Numbered from the stretch's first letter, positions 27,621 through 41,610 are shown. The stretch: DNA of 64,000 nucleotides from Pithys albifrons albifrons (GCF_047495875.1 NC_092471.1:16017001-16081000); one strand, 5' to 3'. A program made the numbers and translations. Notes: generated from the sequence alone by a model not told the origin.

Positions 27621-30600
27621 CTACAATTAACAGGAGGGAGGGAGATACTATTGCTCTCCTGCTAGTCTTAAAGGCACATTGCTCACATGTGCCTGTTGGG
27701 GATGCAAACACCCACAGCTTCAGTCCCAGCACCTTAACCATCCGCGGGCAGCCGAGAAGCACAGGCAGGAGCCCTGTCTGGGTCTGGGGAAGGACAGCAG
27801 CCCAGGAGTCAGGGAGTGGAGGGAGAGGTAGCAGGGAAGTCTCTACATCAGGGGCTGGGCATAAGGCCTGCCACACCTTCATCACTGTTCCAGGACCCAA
27901 ATCAACCTCCTGTCACCCAGCCCGAATTCTAATCCCCATCACTGGCTCCTCCACTAGCATCCCAACGAGACAGGGCTCAGACTGCCCACTGCTGCACCAT
28001 ATCCCACAGGGAACCAGCCATTGTTTCCAGCAGGCAAGGAGTGCCTGGTACACCCTGGTGGCAACAGTGCCCTTCTTCTGGTGTTGGCAGGAGAGTCAGG
28101 TCAGTTGCACTGTCCCTGCTGGAAATACTGGCCAGGACAACAGCAGCAGTAGGTGTAGTTTTGCATCTTAATATTACACAGAAAGGATATCCTTTCTGCA
28201 TAACCAGGAGCTCAGACACTGAAATCCAACATGCCACACATGCTAAAGCTGTGATGAGTTCAGCAGGTCTTAGACTGTCTGTAACATCTGGCGCCATAGC
28301 CACCTCCTTCCTGCCACAGGGTCTGGGACCAGCAGGCTGGGCACCAGCTGATTGCCACATGTTCTCTCTTTGCTCCCCCTGATGCCCCCTTCTGAGTGCC
28401 TTGGGATACTCTGGTTTATTCTTCAGCATGTCACAGCATGGATGCAACAAGAACAACACAACTAATTCCAACCCACATCAAGTTTTTCCCTCCCTTCCCA
28501 CTCTAAGAGCTGGCATCTGAAACACTCTCTAGAGGCCTGCAAACCAGGTAATCTTCCCTATTAAAAATCTTTACTTTTTTTTCTCTATAGTGGTTGTTGC
28601 CATAGATAACAGGCTTTCCTGGGCAGGAAAAAATGATGTGAAGCCCTGAATTTCGTTCAACTGCTTTACATCACACAGCATCCCATTAACACCTTTGATT
28701 CCCCAAGCCCATTGGAGGCACCAAAATTAACCTGATCAATACCTGCCTCCATCACCGTGGGGGAAGCTATTAGCAGTAAGGATATTTAAGCCTGAGCACG
28801 CAATGCCAAAACAAATTACTGTGGTGAAAAATAAGTTTAGTGTAACATCCTGAAAAATAACCTGAAAGGAAAGGTACAGACTGTTTACTATTAACACAAA
28901 ACCAGTGAAGAGTTACCACTGATGCAAAGGTGCATCACAGCATAATAAATATGTGCTTCCTGCAGTGCTAGTAGAGGGCTATTAAGGCATGATCCCCTGA
29001 TTAAATGAGTGCAATGAATGTCTCACTGCTTCCAGGCCATGCAGTTTTGTGCAAAAATACCACAGTGAATTAGTTCAAAATGGTCTTTTTTAAGCATTGC
29101 TTATGTTAAAGAAAGTATTTTTAACACCAGACCTACGAAACATGCATAAGCAGTAATCAAAATGCTGGGCAGAGACACTTAAGGATTTATACACCTGAAG
29201 TTTTTCCCCCTGAGTATCAAAGACCAAATTTGTTCTTCAGAAGATAGCTGAGGATTTCTTGAGTATAGTGCTTCCTGAACCCATTGATTAGTATGCAAAC
29301 ACGGCACAGTGTTACAATCAAGTATGTGTCCTAAAACATAGCACTCCCCTGCAACACACTGAATAGAAATATTCTCTGTATAGGCTTTTTTTTTCCCAAA
29401 CTGCAAGACCTGATAGATCAATCAGCTTTAAATTCAATGGAGATGACTGCCTATTAAATTCATAAGATCAAATGCTGATTTGAATTATTCTATCATGTAC
29501 AACAGTATGAAAACCAGACCATCAGGGTCACATCTTACTGTCAGCAACCAGATCTGTCACTGAGAATTATGCAAGTGTGCACAAGAATAGAATTTTTTTT
29601 ATTTATGTCAATAAGAGACTTGGTTCTAGAAAAGATTTGAGTGCAAGGAAGTTATCATGTCATGAAGTATCATACTACAGAAAGATGAATGATTAAGGAT
29701 GTCTACAAACAACTGCAAGACCCAAAATTCACATCACAATTGTATTAAATTGTATTTTCCACCAAAAAAAAATATTCCAATTAGAGTACACAGGTTTTCA
29801 CAAATGGAAAAGCACTACAAAACAACCTTTCTCAAAGGCTTTAAATAAATGTTGACCTTAAGAAACACAGCCACCATTACAGGGATTTTAAAAACAGAAA
29901 GAACCTTGGAAGTCAGAAACCTGACAACTATTCAAAAAATGATTTGTCCATTGCTGTTACCAAGTTGCAAAAGATCATAATAGGTTTGTAACAGGTACAT
30001 AAAGATTTGTACACCTGTTGCCAGCACATCCCTCAGGTCACAGGTAAGAAAAACCTTAGAAGTCAGAGGAAAGAGGTTCTGTACATTATGAATAACAATG
30101 CCAGAACAATCCTTTCAGCCTTCTGAAAGGGTGATGGGGGTGGCTGGAGTTTCTCCATGCACTCAAGTAGCCACATAGGGCCAACCCATACACTGACAAA
30201 GACAAGCACTTGAACTCCTGCATATAACAGTGGCAAGAAGCCAGGACACCACAGGTGGCAGGCAGGGAGGCTGGCCCTCCTGAGCCTTGTGTCCGCTTTT
30301 GAAACATGCAGCAAGAGCCATGCTCAGTTCAGTGAACAGCTCCTATACAGACCATGAACTGAAATTTTCCTCCAAGAAAAAAATTTGCCAAATGTTGAGA
30401 GTTTCTCTTAAAATGACAGTTCACACACATGTGCCTAAAAATCTTCCAAGAGTAATGCCCATTTCTGGACTCGCTACAAGCTCTTGCCTACAAATAAATT
30501 AAGGAGTCTATGGAATATGTCAGACCTTACATCCCAGTGTTCCCTGCACTTACTCTTCTCCAGACTGCCTAACAGAGCAGCTCCCAGCATTTTGTACCAC

Positions 30601-32785
30601 CCATCACTCTCCAGCTTTCCTCATCAACCCCCAATATTGACCAGCTACTGAGCACTTACCATAATTCCATGGATGTCTACAGTTCAGAACCATTGGTTTC
30701 TAGTGACGGAGTACCAGCCAGAGAGAGGGGCTCCAAATGAACCAGACAATAACAGGGTGTGGAGGTTGGGAAGTAACAGCCCTGAGCTTTAATATCCCAC
30801 TTTCTGGAAAGCCACCTTCCAGCAAAAGGAGCAACTAAAGCATATACAGTCTTGAACACTTGCACACAAATTACCCTGGTGAGCTGACATTCCTGATGTT
30901 TATTTGCATTGGGAAAATTTCAGAACTTAAAAAAAGTCATTAACATCCAAGCATCCAGGCTACTGCAACTCAGTGGAAAACATCACAGGAGCAGTCTGCA
31001 GTGTTCACCCAAGGAGATACATGGGAACTAGAATGGGAGTTTACTGTGGGGCAAAGGTAGGGACATCAGAGACCTAAATGCCCTTTCAAACACCCTGTGT
31101 GCAAGACAAAACAATGCCCTTTCTGACTTGGCCTGTTTAGAAGCCAGGTATAGTCAGATATATCTGACTATTTAGAAGCCATAGTCAGATATAACTCACT
31201 ATGAATCTTTAAAATGTCAGCATTGCATCGTGGGGTTTCATGGGGGATTGGTTTGGTTTTTTTAAAATTAGTATTTATGTGTGCTTGAAACAATTCTATT
31301 CTATTGAGACATAAGAATCCTAGAGCCCTCCTCAAATCCTGTGATTTAGAAATGGAAGAATTTGCACTGTGAGAAGGGCTTGTAGAATTCAATGATTATG
31401 TTGGCACAGAGTTAAAAGAGCATGTTTGGACAGCCTGGGGATTATAAGGTCCCCCCAGCTGCCTTTAACAAGCTTGCTGGTTTCACCTTTATCAAGGCTA
31501 TTTCCTTGAGCTACTTTGGAGAAGTCAGTCTTGATTTCTCTAAAATTTTCAAATGTATTTGAGAAATTTAAAATAGAACCACAGGAATAATTCATCAAAC
31601 AATAATCTTATATATATTGAATGCCCTTTGCAGTCAGAGACATCTGGGCCAAACCCTATGGCCACCATCAACTATGCTGTCTACAACTCCAAGTCAATCT
31701 ACCCAGAATGGAGGTCTCAAAGAAGAAAAGTAAATATTCAGTAACAGGGAGGACCACAGTTCTCACCGGTGGTGCTTCTTTCTGGTTTGGTGACAAAAGA
31801 AAGGCAACAACTAAGAATAAAAAAACCCAAAAGGTACCAAATGGAAAATAGGCTGTAGCAAACTGGCCAGTGACCACTTGAGAAAATAAAGACGAACTAT
31901 TCTCAGACTCAGATGGAGCAAGAATGATTAAACACTGACAGAGTTCAAAATACAAGAAGCAGATCCTCTGTTTCTTAGTGCAGGCAAACTGAAGCTAGAA
32001 ATATTTGAGGAAGGCAAGCACAGGTAACAGATTTACTGTAGGGACAACTAGGTTAAATTGAGCTGTGGTAAAAAGGAGTGAGACTGAATTATTTAAGCTT
32101 CCTTTCTGGCCATATGTGCTGTGAACAGCTGATAAGTCATAGGAAGAACATGCTACTTTTAGATCTCTTGACTTTCCTGCTCCAGGGCCCTTCTTTCTCT
32201 GCTGAGCAAACAGGGAAGAAATGCTTATTGCTACTGGGAAGCTGGGAAACGTGTTCTCCCTCTGTCTCTGGTGCTGGCTTGATGAATTACTTTGGGCTAA
32301 CCATTTAATTTCATAAACCATTCCTTAAAACAAGCCTCCTGATTCTAATGCTTTTGGAAGGTGCTTTAACAAATGCCAATGCAACATAGTTCCCATCAGC
32401 ATTTGCCTGCAACAATAAAGACTTTGAAACCAGAAGTGTCTGTGCAGGCAATGATGATGACCAAGCTCCATGTCTATCTGGGATACACAAATACTGTGAG
32501 CAGAGCTCTTGAAGAAACACTGCAGTTAATGGCAAATGTGCCATCAGCAGTGATCAAAACTGCACAGGCTCAGGACCCAGAAAGCACCTAGTGGCACAGG
32601 GAGCTGCAACAAAGTCTTTGGAGGCCTTCTGGAACCCTCCCCATTTGATATCCCTTCAGGGATTTTTTTAATGAAATTTCTTTCATCAATAATTTCATCA
32701 AACTTTATAGCCAAGTTCAAATTTCTATACCAGTTTTACACTCTCGTGATCAGTGATAGGACCCAAGCAAACAGCATCAAGCTGA
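27621..32785. other. Unique non-coding DNA, no gene recognised
   Basis: I see no gene here. The first 900 bases (to about 28.5 kb) remain GC-richer than average and carry overlapping open frames of 112-164 codons on both strands with no recognisable domain; the rest is AT-rich. A stretch near 30550-30590 (ACTCTTCTCCAGACTGCCTA and following) faintly resembles minus-strand CR1, but the match is too weak to call. A palindrome within a local duplication at 31136-31193 is listed separately. Confidence 0.65.
31136..31193. repeat. Local direct duplication carrying a 22-bp perfect palindrome
   Basis: The segment TTTAGAAGCC followed by ATAGTCAGATATA occurs at 31136-31162 (with AGGT between the two parts) and again at 31171-31193. 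At the junction, 31150-31171 is a perfect 22-bp palindrome made of ATAGTCAGATA and its reverse complement. This pattern fits a small templated or replication-slippage event. Confidence 0.85.
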
Positions 32786-33021
32786 GTCAAGGAAGGTTTG
32801 GGCTGCATATCAGAAAAAGGTTTTTCACCCAAAGGGTGGCTGAGCACTGAAAGAAGCTCCCCAGGGCAGTGGTCACACACCAAGGCTAACAGAGTTCAAG
32901 AAGCATTTGGACAACACTCTCAGGTACTTGGTGGGATTCTTGGGGTGTCCCAAGCAAGGCCAGGAGCTGGACTCCATGAATCTTGTGGGCCCCTTCCAAC
33001 TCATCATATTCTATGATTCTA
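32786..33021 (+). mobile_element. CR1 LINE 3' end
   Basis: A CR1 3' fragment in plus orientation. In order it shows AGGAAGGTTTGGGCTGCATA, AAAAGGTTTTTCACCCAAAG, GGGTGGCTGAGCACTG, CTCCCCAGGGCAGTGGTCAC, GAGTTCAAGAAGCATTTGGA, TTCTTGGGGTGTCCC, CTTCCAACTCATCATATTCT and a final ATGATTCT unit. The body belongs to a different CR1 subfamily from the copies at 7.4, 15.2 and 57.2 kb, whose 3' ends read AGGTCTTTTCC or similar. It covers only the last stretch of the coding region and the short 3' untranslated end. Frames in it are remnants with no function. Confidence 0.95.
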
Positions 33022-36000
33022 CTTATATACAACTTTGCAAGAATTCTAAAAGAATTTACCTCATACATTTGCCAGAATTTGATAAATATGGTTTCTGTTC
33101 AAAGGTCCACACTGAGCAACATGGAACAAACCTGTCAAGCCTCACTGCTCCACCTTCCTCTTCCACTCCTGGAGACCATCTCTCTGATATGCATCCACAG
33201 GACAATCCCCACTATTCCTTTGCCTTGCTGTGCCCTGCCCTGTTGCTCTGAGGTGCAGCATCCCTTCCCTGGGAATCCACTGTCCTAAATACTAGTTACA
33301 AGACCTTTCCATATGCAAAGTCTCAAATACTGGCACTGAGGACTTTGTGAAATGGTGCAATATCAGCATCAGGAAGCTGTTAGGGGATTGTGGGAGCAGT
33401 GGGCCTTTTCTTCACACAAAACTACATTGGGAACCTGCGTTCTGGAGGTGTCCCTCTGCTTCTCAGCTGCAGCATGAGCTTATCCATGCTTTGGGCAGCA
33501 CTTGATAGTCAGAGCACAAGAGAGTCAGTTATTAAACCTGGATTCATCAGCAAGGTCCAAAACCACAGTGGAGAAATTGAGAAAGTGATGAGATATCAAC
33601 TGACAAACCAGAGCAGAGAAGGGGGACCTGCCCTTCTTGGGGATGAGGAGACAGTTTCCCATACAGCAGCTGTCAAAACCTTGCTCTGAAATGGCTCAGC
33701 AAGCTTTGCCTCAGCCTTGTCCTAGCTTGGACAGCTGGGGACAGCTCTGTGCACTCTCCACTTTCTCTTAAGAGTTCCAAGGTCTCATGTGCCCCCCACA
33801 GGCCCTCCTGGAGCACAGGGAGAGGACCCCACTTCCTTCTGAACCCATGATACATTGTGAGGCCCCCTGTCCTCCCCTCCTCTCCCCTTTCACATTCTCT
33901 TAGCCAGTGGCTTAGCAGAGTGAGGTGGGGAAACACTGCAGAGGAGCCCAGTGGTCAATACGCTGGTACAGCACGTGCTGCCCCAATCTCGACTGTTCCA
34001 GCACACACACACTCTGTATGAGGCTGCTGGGATGCCACAGCTGCTCTTCCACTCATGGGCTGAATTGTCAGTCCAGCATTTTCCAGCTGGCCAGAGCAGC
34101 AGACTTCATCTCCCAGTCCCTTTGCAGGACACTCACTGGTGTGTTGTGATTGCTCAGCCTGAACACATTAAGCCAAGAGCTCTAAAAAAAGGCTTATCTG
34201 AGCTGGGGCTAGAAAGAAAATTACTAAGAAGCTTTGACAGAAGGGTGAAACCTATCATTAATTTTAGTAGTGAATGATCTAAAATACATATACACATTGT
34301 CCTTTTATAGAGGGACTGGTTTCTCTATTGCTGCTTTAAAAATGTCATACTAGCTCCACCTAGCACATGGAATGCTTGTACCAGCACTGGGGAATCATTC
34401 AGGATTAAGAATGGCCACTTTTGCTCAGTTTGATCAACTGGTTATTTTTTGCAATTCAGACTAATGCTTCCATCTAATTCTTTTCGCCATCTCCCACAGG
34501 AAAAATATGGCCTTCAGCTAACCTCTCAAGGGTACATTTACTAAGTGTGCAAAAGATTTTACAAATAACTGAGGGGGAAGGCAACATGTTGTTATGCATC
34601 ATATATATTTTTAAAGTGCATTAAAGTCCTCCAGATTTATTATGCTACCAGAACCCAGATGGGTATTTAATACAAGTACAATTTTAAAGGTCAATGCAGA
34701 AATCTAACTGACTGATGCAAAATTGTCTGCACAATAAAAGTGCTCAGGCCACTCCTTGCAAACACTGCCCAACAGCTCCTACCTTGCAAGCTCTGCTGGT
34801 CTCAACTGGATCAGTATTACCACGTTAAAATTTTCTGCTCAGTGGTTAAGCAGTACAACAACTAGAACAGGATTCCTGGAATATTAAATCCAAAGTAAAG
34901 TCAATCAGACATAATACTACTAGTTCAGCCTGTCTATTTTTTGTATTTGTGTCTACACTAAATTTAACAAAAGAAATCAGCAATCAATAAACAATATTTT
35001 TGACAACAGAAAAAATATAAAGTTTTGGAGAAGGAACAAGCATTGAGGAAAGCTATGCACTTACCTACAGAAATCCAGGAGGGGTTACTGTGGCATATAA
35101 TGGGACAAATTCCCTTCCAGCAGGGCTAACAAGGGGTGGCACTGCTGGTAATTACCTTTAAAGGAAAGGATCCCTGTGCCACAGATTTTCTGTGTACACT
35201 GCTTAGCTGTTCAGATGGAATGGGCTCTTGCTGAATACCCAAATGTGAGTAAGCAAAAGATAAATCATTCAGGGGACATTTTCAAATGCCCGTATTACAA
35301 GTTTCAGAGAAAACTTCACTGTCATTCAAACAGCTGGTCCTGTGAGCCATATCCCAATGTCAGGGGCATATTCATTTCAGGCTCTCTCTGAGTAAGTCAG
35401 AAATGGCTAGGAAGATTTAAGGGCATCATATGAATTTTATATGATGTGTTCACCTCTGTACACTTCATGGATCTGGGGTTCTGTCATTCAAGTGATTTGT
35501 AGTTCATGTTCATGGGCTTCTGCATCAAATGATAAACATGCTCACAGCTCTGCATTTCAGATGGGATTAGAATGGCCTCTACAAGGCATAGAACAGAGGC
35601 ATCCACAGAAAAACCTGGGTCTCTCCAAACTTACACTGCAACCCTGGTCAATTCTAAGTTCAAGCACTTCTGCTTAGGGTGGCAATTTGTTGAGAAACCC
35701 ACAGGGCAAGGGTAGAGTGATCGGCAGAAGTTACTTGGATTTGTGAAAAAAACAACCTAAAGCAGATCACTGCATAGCCTTTTGCAATTACAGCAACAGG
35801 GAAACACACACAGCTACAAAGATACGGCAAAAACATAACAAGAACTGTCACACATCCTCAGTATAGTATACTACCCACAAGAAGCAGGCGCCTCTGTATA
35901 TACATTAGCAATCAGATTTTTAATGCTTTCTTTAAAAAAAAAAGGTTAACAAAATAAGAAAACCGTTTTGAAGATTAAGCCTTCTGCAGAGACAGGAAAA

Positions 36001-37380
36001 AGAGCTCTTATAGACCTTTGTCACAGCACTGAATAAAAGCAAAAAGAGTCAGAGAAACACATATCAGAGCATCCTCCACCCATGAGGATTTAAAAGACAA
36101 GTTCCAGGCCTGAAAGCTGCACTACCTTTCCTTCATGGGGATCCTGCTCCTGTTTTACGAATGCGCCATCTCTGCTGCACACACTTGGAGCAGATCGAGC
36201 CCATATGCTTGGGTGGCTTTGGGCCCACACCAATACACGTGCCAGTTCCACCAGGGCAAGAGATGGTAAGTGAATCTGCATGCAGATGGGGAGTATGCAT
36301 AATGAAATGAGTGCCAGCTCCCTGGCAGCACGCTGCTCGACTGAGAGGGTGATGCCATGTCGATAGCAGATGCCGCCAACACCTGTTGATGGGTACAGCA
36401 CTCTCTTTTTAAAAGCAGTCAACCGTGGGAGGCAGGAAAGCATGGGGGCTGTAGGCACCCAGGGGACACAAACAGATAATTGCTTTCCAGGTGCCAGTAG
36501 GCAATAAACAAAGGAAAATGTGTGCTGCAAGGTTACAGAGGCAGGCAGGACATGAAGGAATTTGCATCAAACAACAGGACCAGCCCTCAAGGAAATGAAA
36601 CACCAGACTGAAGCTGCAGGACCCAGAGCAATGGACTTCATTATTTCATGTACAGCAGCCACTAAGCAGAAAACACAAACCACATTAAGTTTGAAGAGGA
36701 GCTGGGATTAACACAGAGGCCAGATTCATTCAAAGTTCTAGCTCTTCTTTTTCACATCACATTCTTAAATATACCTTCTGTTCACTCTGCCTTAGAAATT
36801 CATTCTTTACAACATTACATTGAAAGGGTTTTATTCCCCTCAGACTGGTTCAGTCAAGTGGGAAACTGGATAAAGTATTAAAGTAGGAAGGGAACTGTGG
36901 CTTCCAGAGAATAAAGCTTTTCTCTCCAGAAGTACAGACCTGGGCTGTGGCAACAAAGAACTGCACCAAGAAAGAGATGCAGCTGCTCAGTCAACATGGT
37001 ATGTCAGGGCAGTCAGGACTCAGCTTGCCCTGAAAAAAATAAAGCTTGAAAGAAATTTGTGTTAGGCTACCCTCATTGTGCACCTCATTTCCTTGCTTCT
37101 TGATATATTCATGTTACTATACTCTTTCTCCACTGCCAATTTCTTTTCAAATACCCACTTGGAGCTGCTGTGACAGAGGGTGGTTTCATTAAAAATTTTC
37201 AATTATTACTAAAACCTCCAGATTTCAGATTAGTAATGTTTTTCTTTTCCTTCATAATTCTATCAAATTGTGTGCCAATTAATTATTGTATGCTGACTGA
37301 ATTTCAAAACTCTGTCTGTCTGATGCCACAGAAGCAAAACCCCAATGAAAAGAATTCTCTGTAAATGCTGTCATCTGTTT
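33022..37380. other. Unique non-coding DNA, no gene recognised
   Basis: I see no gene here. Short ACAC-type runs occur near 34000. Open frames reach 146 codons (36090-36530 minus). The opposite strand of the same segment is also open and includes an exon-like piece ending at a GTAAGTG donor (36194-36265, listed separately), so neither strand is favoured. Confidence 0.65.
36194..36265 (+). other. Possible 72-nt exon (hypothesis)
   Basis: The segment lies between GGAGCAG (acceptor-like, weak pyrimidine tract) and the strong donor GTAAGTG at 36266. One frame is open throughout, with both ends on codon boundaries. It reads a Pro/Gly-rich peptide beginning IEPICLGGFGPTP and ending PPGQEM. The frame stays open upstream as far as about 36126. 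The opposite strand is open too, so composition may explain the lack of stops. No protein family is recognised. Confidence 0.12.
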
Positions 37381-37517
37381 CTGTTCAAGAAGAGTTTGGA
37401 CGATATTTTCAGGCACAGGGTGTGACTCTTGGGGATGGTCCAGTGTAGGGATAAGGGTTAGACTTGATGATCTTTCTGGGTCCCTTCCAACTCAGCATAT
37501 TCTGTGATTCTGTGATT
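37381..37517 (+). mobile_element. CR1 LINE 3' end (short)
   Basis: Only the last roughly 135 bases of a CR1 copy in plus orientation. They show TTCAAGAAGAGTTTGGAC, TGTGACTCTTGGGGATGG, a GACTTGATGATC block, GTCCCTTCCAACTCAGCATA and two ATTCTGTG units at the 3' end. It is the same subfamily as the copy at 32786-33021 and is heavily 5'-truncated, as is usual for CR1. Confidence 0.93.
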
Positions 37518-39930
37518 TTATTTTAAATTGGGTTTGTGCTGTCATTGAAATCACCCTGCGGAAAAAAAAAATTAATTCCAGCCTTTGGGGAGAGAATGAA
37601 CAGAAAAATTTTTAATATGCAAAGTTCAAAAAGCAACAACAGAAAAGAGAGTTTTGGAAGGAGCACCTCTGGCTGGCCCTAACAATAGCTTTTGTCAGTC
37701 CCTCAGGCTCCAGCAGCACCATCGGCCAGCTGGCTGCATAATTTAACATATAATATCTTATGCATCTTGATCTTATCAGAACACTTTATAGATGCTGATG
37801 GAAATGGTAGAATAGACTTTTGAGAGCTTATATAGCGCTTGCTTTGAGCTGCTGAGGTTTACACTGCATCCAGTCAATTACCTAATCCAATCTACTGATA
37901 TCTACTGTCAAATGAAGCACAAAGTAAAAGGCATTTAATAAAAGCATGGATCGGATGGACATCAGCAGACCAAGAACAGCATAGGACTGTTCAGTCATTC
38001 ATACAATGATATATTTAACATCCTCAGAGTTAATATTTTGGTACTCCTTTTTTACCTAGGCTTGCCCCTTCTAAAATCTTGTTATTGTAAAAATGACAGC
38101 ACATTTTACTAGCAAATAATAATGCCCGCAAATAACTGTACAACACATCTTGTTGCACAGGTTTACTGTAAAAAAGTTCTTGTGTTTTGCCATAACTAAG
38201 AACAGAAAACTGCCCTTTGCCTTTTATTAATTAAAGCCAGGCAGAAATGAAAACACTGAAAATAAAGCCATGCAAGAACACATACTACATACAAGCCATG
38301 CTGGAGATCCATATTTCCGTGGCTGCTTTTTTGAATCAAACACCAGTCTGGCAGGGCAGACATCATGCCCAGGAAGTTGTTTTTCCCAGGGTGAGAACAA
38401 ACCCTCACACTTTAGCTGTTCTGACCTTGCAGCTTTCCCACACACAGGGAAGTTGACTGTATGATTTGTAGAATGTCTGAAGTTAGATGATTTTTTTTCA
38501 CCCAAAGTTAATCCCTGTAAGAAAAATAGATCAATGTGAATCAGTCAAATCCAGACAAACAAATAAAACAGGTCTGTTGCTAAGCATAAGAACTTCAAGA
38601 AAATTGCACTCATTGTAATAGCACAATTATCACCACAACTGTGCAGAGGATAATTATTTCCTCTAAAATGTGGCAACTTTTTGCAAAGATCAGACAGATA
38701 TCTCCACTTGCAATCACTCAGTGTAGCATCTGAATTTTTATTGAGATATTAGACAGGTAAAAATAACATGATTATCTTCTTTCATTCTTTTTATATGACT
38801 TTACCGAAACTTGGCCTCCATATGTCATAAATCAATGAATAGGGGGGAGTAATAAAATAGAGGGACATAGAAAAGATGAAGAACTAATATTCAAATCCTC
38901 CCACAGAAGGCAGACAAACCCCCAAGGAAATGTGGGCAGATCTGTGTTAGGAGGAGAATGGGAAAGTGAAAAATATCAGGCAACCAAAATAATGGAAAAA
39001 CCCAAAAACAAACATACATATGGATGGCCCTGGGAAACTGGCAGGGACCTCTCTGCAGGAGTATTGTCTGGGGACCAAGATGTCTCAGGGCTTTTAAGTC
39101 AGACAACCCAGCCATGAGGTACCAAAGCCTGTCAACATCCACAGCTAGCACAATGATTATAAAGGGAAACAGGAACTAGGACACACTGATAAAAGCAGTA
39201 AAATTGCCTTGAAAACACAAGAGCTGAGATTAGCAAGCTAAACAATACTTTTTCCTCCACACTGTCATGGTTGATTGTTTTAAGCCTGTCAAAAGCTCCT
39301 CTGGGAAACCCTTCATAGATATACTGAGAGCAGTGGGAAAGTACGGAATCAGTCAATATTTAATAACTTTATTACTCAGACAGTACCATATGAAATTAAT
39401 TGAAAATTACAATGACATTTGTGGGGAAAATGCTTTTCTTTTGCAATAACAATCAAGTAGTTTGAAGTATTTAGAAAAGGCTTATCTTTTTTAAAAGAAG
39501 CACACACCTGTGCCAAAGCTGCAGCAGAATCTTGAGAACACCTCAACTACCAGAGAGTTTCCAGAAATACTTGTGTCACCAGCGCTGAAAGTTTTCTTCT
39601 TCCCATCTCACTTTCTTTCCAAATCATGAGCAAATATGAGACTGCACTGAAATCATTAGCACCGCCCACCGGGCAGAGCTACTCGTCACCACACATTCCC
39701 TCTCTCCAAGACAGACAGCTGGAGGCTGATCTGGACACCAGGGAAGAGGCTGGCAGAGCATGAACAGCTTTAACTACACAGGCTTGCCTGAAGTTTCCTT
39801 CTCAAGGAAAAAAGAGAATTTCTAAAGGAAGCCCATGAGCACATTTAGTTATAGCTCCTACATCACAGCAGTGAAACGTCTTTTGGAATGGTGCACATAT
39901 ATCAAAAGTTCACAATTTCAAAAGAAAGAT

Positions 39931-39943
39931 GGGGGGGGGGGGG
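39931..39943. repeat. Poly-G homopolymer (G13)
   Basis: Thirteen consecutive G residues, followed by AGAAGGGG. Long G runs are rare in vertebrate DNA, prone to length error in assembly and able to form G-quadruplex structure. Confidence 0.9.
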
Positions 39944-41568
39944 AGAAGGGGACAAATCCACGACACAGAAATAGCCCGAAAGCATTGCAGAGGTAGAGAC
40001 TACTTTCATAGCAAGACACCCAAAGAAAAACTTACAGAAAAACAAATACCGAGCAGCAACTTGCAGAAGTGCAGAAAAACTGTCTTAGAAAATATGCATG
40101 TGTCTAACTACCAACACAAACAGCTTCTCTAACTCAGCAGAGAAATAAAAGAGAAAAAACCCAGTTTTCACACAGTAAAAATTACTGAGTCTGGTATTAA
40201 AGTCTACCAATTGATACACTCATAGTACTCTCAAATATGTGTTTCCTGAAAGACTGGGAGCAAGTCTTTCATTACACTTCTGTATCTGTCCTCCTCCAGA
40301 AAAAACCCCTTAAGAAAATAATTTTATACCTTCTCTCCTCAGCCACTAAGCTCTGAATTACAATATAAATTTAGGTCTCCAAAGAAGTTAGTAATTCACC
40401 TGCCTTTGCTTGTCCCCATTGTTCTCCAAGGAGAAAAGCAAAAACAGTGACACTCTCACAAGTTTATTTGATTGGCAAATGCCTGAGGTTTTCTACTGAT
40501 TTTTAAATGCACTATGAATCTAACAAAACCTTCAACACCAGTACTGGAATATTTCATATACTGCAGCTTTATTTAATTTCTTGCTTATCTGACTACTGCC
40601 AAACAGGAGGATATTCCATCAAAGCTAATACAGCCCTGAGAGATGAACTCTTCTCAAAATACTCTGTGTGTGTATTTGCATGCACACGTGTGAGTCCACA
40701 AATCCTACTGTTTCATTCTAAATGAAGATCTTTGGTTTGTTTTAAATATTCTGACTGGAGGCATTCTGCTTCAGAAATATCTCTATAAATATACCCAGGA
40801 GGAAATTTGACATATACAGTATAATTACTTTGCTATCTAGACATAATCCTGCACAGAAACCATCTGTTGCGTTTAAAAAAAAAAAACCTCCAACTCACAA
40901 CTGCACACACAAAAAACAAGATTCTTTTTGCACACCACTTACTGTTTTTGAAATTTGTATTTTATATTGTGCACATATAGACCACAAGATCAACACAAAG
41001 GGGTGTTACCCTAGGGCTTAGAAAACACAGACAAGGATGCCTAAACAGGTGTACAGAGCAATTCTTTCATTCTGCTCTGCTCAGCAAAAAGACAGACCAT
41101 TGAAAAAGAATTCAGAGGAAACAGACAGAAAAATAAAAAATTTAACTTGTCAGGAAGACTGAAAATCATGGACTGCTGCACTGGAGGAGAAGGTAATTGG
41201 GAAGAGGAGGTGCTAAAAGGGCCTTGCTTCATACAGAAAGCAATATTCAGAATGGAAGGCACTGCTCAGAGGGTCAAGGGCTACTCCCTTCCCTGGTAGT
41301 CATCTGTCTCTCCAGAGGTGTTTGTTTAACTTGGCCTTCATCAGTGAAGGCTATAAATTTCCCTAATCAATAAAATTGGATGCTTTACTACTGCTCCCTT
41401 ATCTTCATCCAGCATCCAGACTCCATCTCTATGAGGAACAGAGAGGCAAGTATTATCCTCTGCAGAGCAGCAGTACAGTCACAGCACTCAGTTCCAGTTC
41501 TTGATGCTGAACAACTCCAGTGGGTTCATCTTTCCCCGATGGTCATAATTTCCAGTCATAAGTGACTT

Positions 41569-41610
41569 CCAGATGTTTACAGTTTGCTCCCAGATGTTTT
41601 CAGTTTGCTC
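41569..41610. repeat. 21-bp tandem duplication
   Basis: Two adjacent 21-base units, 41569-41589 and 41590-41610, differ at one position (CCAGATGTTTAC versus CCAGATGTTTTC) and both end CAGTTTGCTC or its equivalent. This is a simple local duplication. Confidence 0.9.

Noticed and set aside
30550..30600. Possible CR1 antisense fragment
   Set aside because: Only a loose resemblance to the CTTCTCCAGACT... block; no adjoining CR1 landmarks.
36090..36530. 146-codon minus-strand frame
   Set aside because: The plus strand is also open over much of the segment; no domain or start context supports the minus frame.
40398..40421. Minus-strand 24-nt open segment between a T-rich acceptor and GTGAAT
   Set aside because: The donor is weak (GTGAAT), and the acceptor follows a simple T-rich tract; too little evidence.
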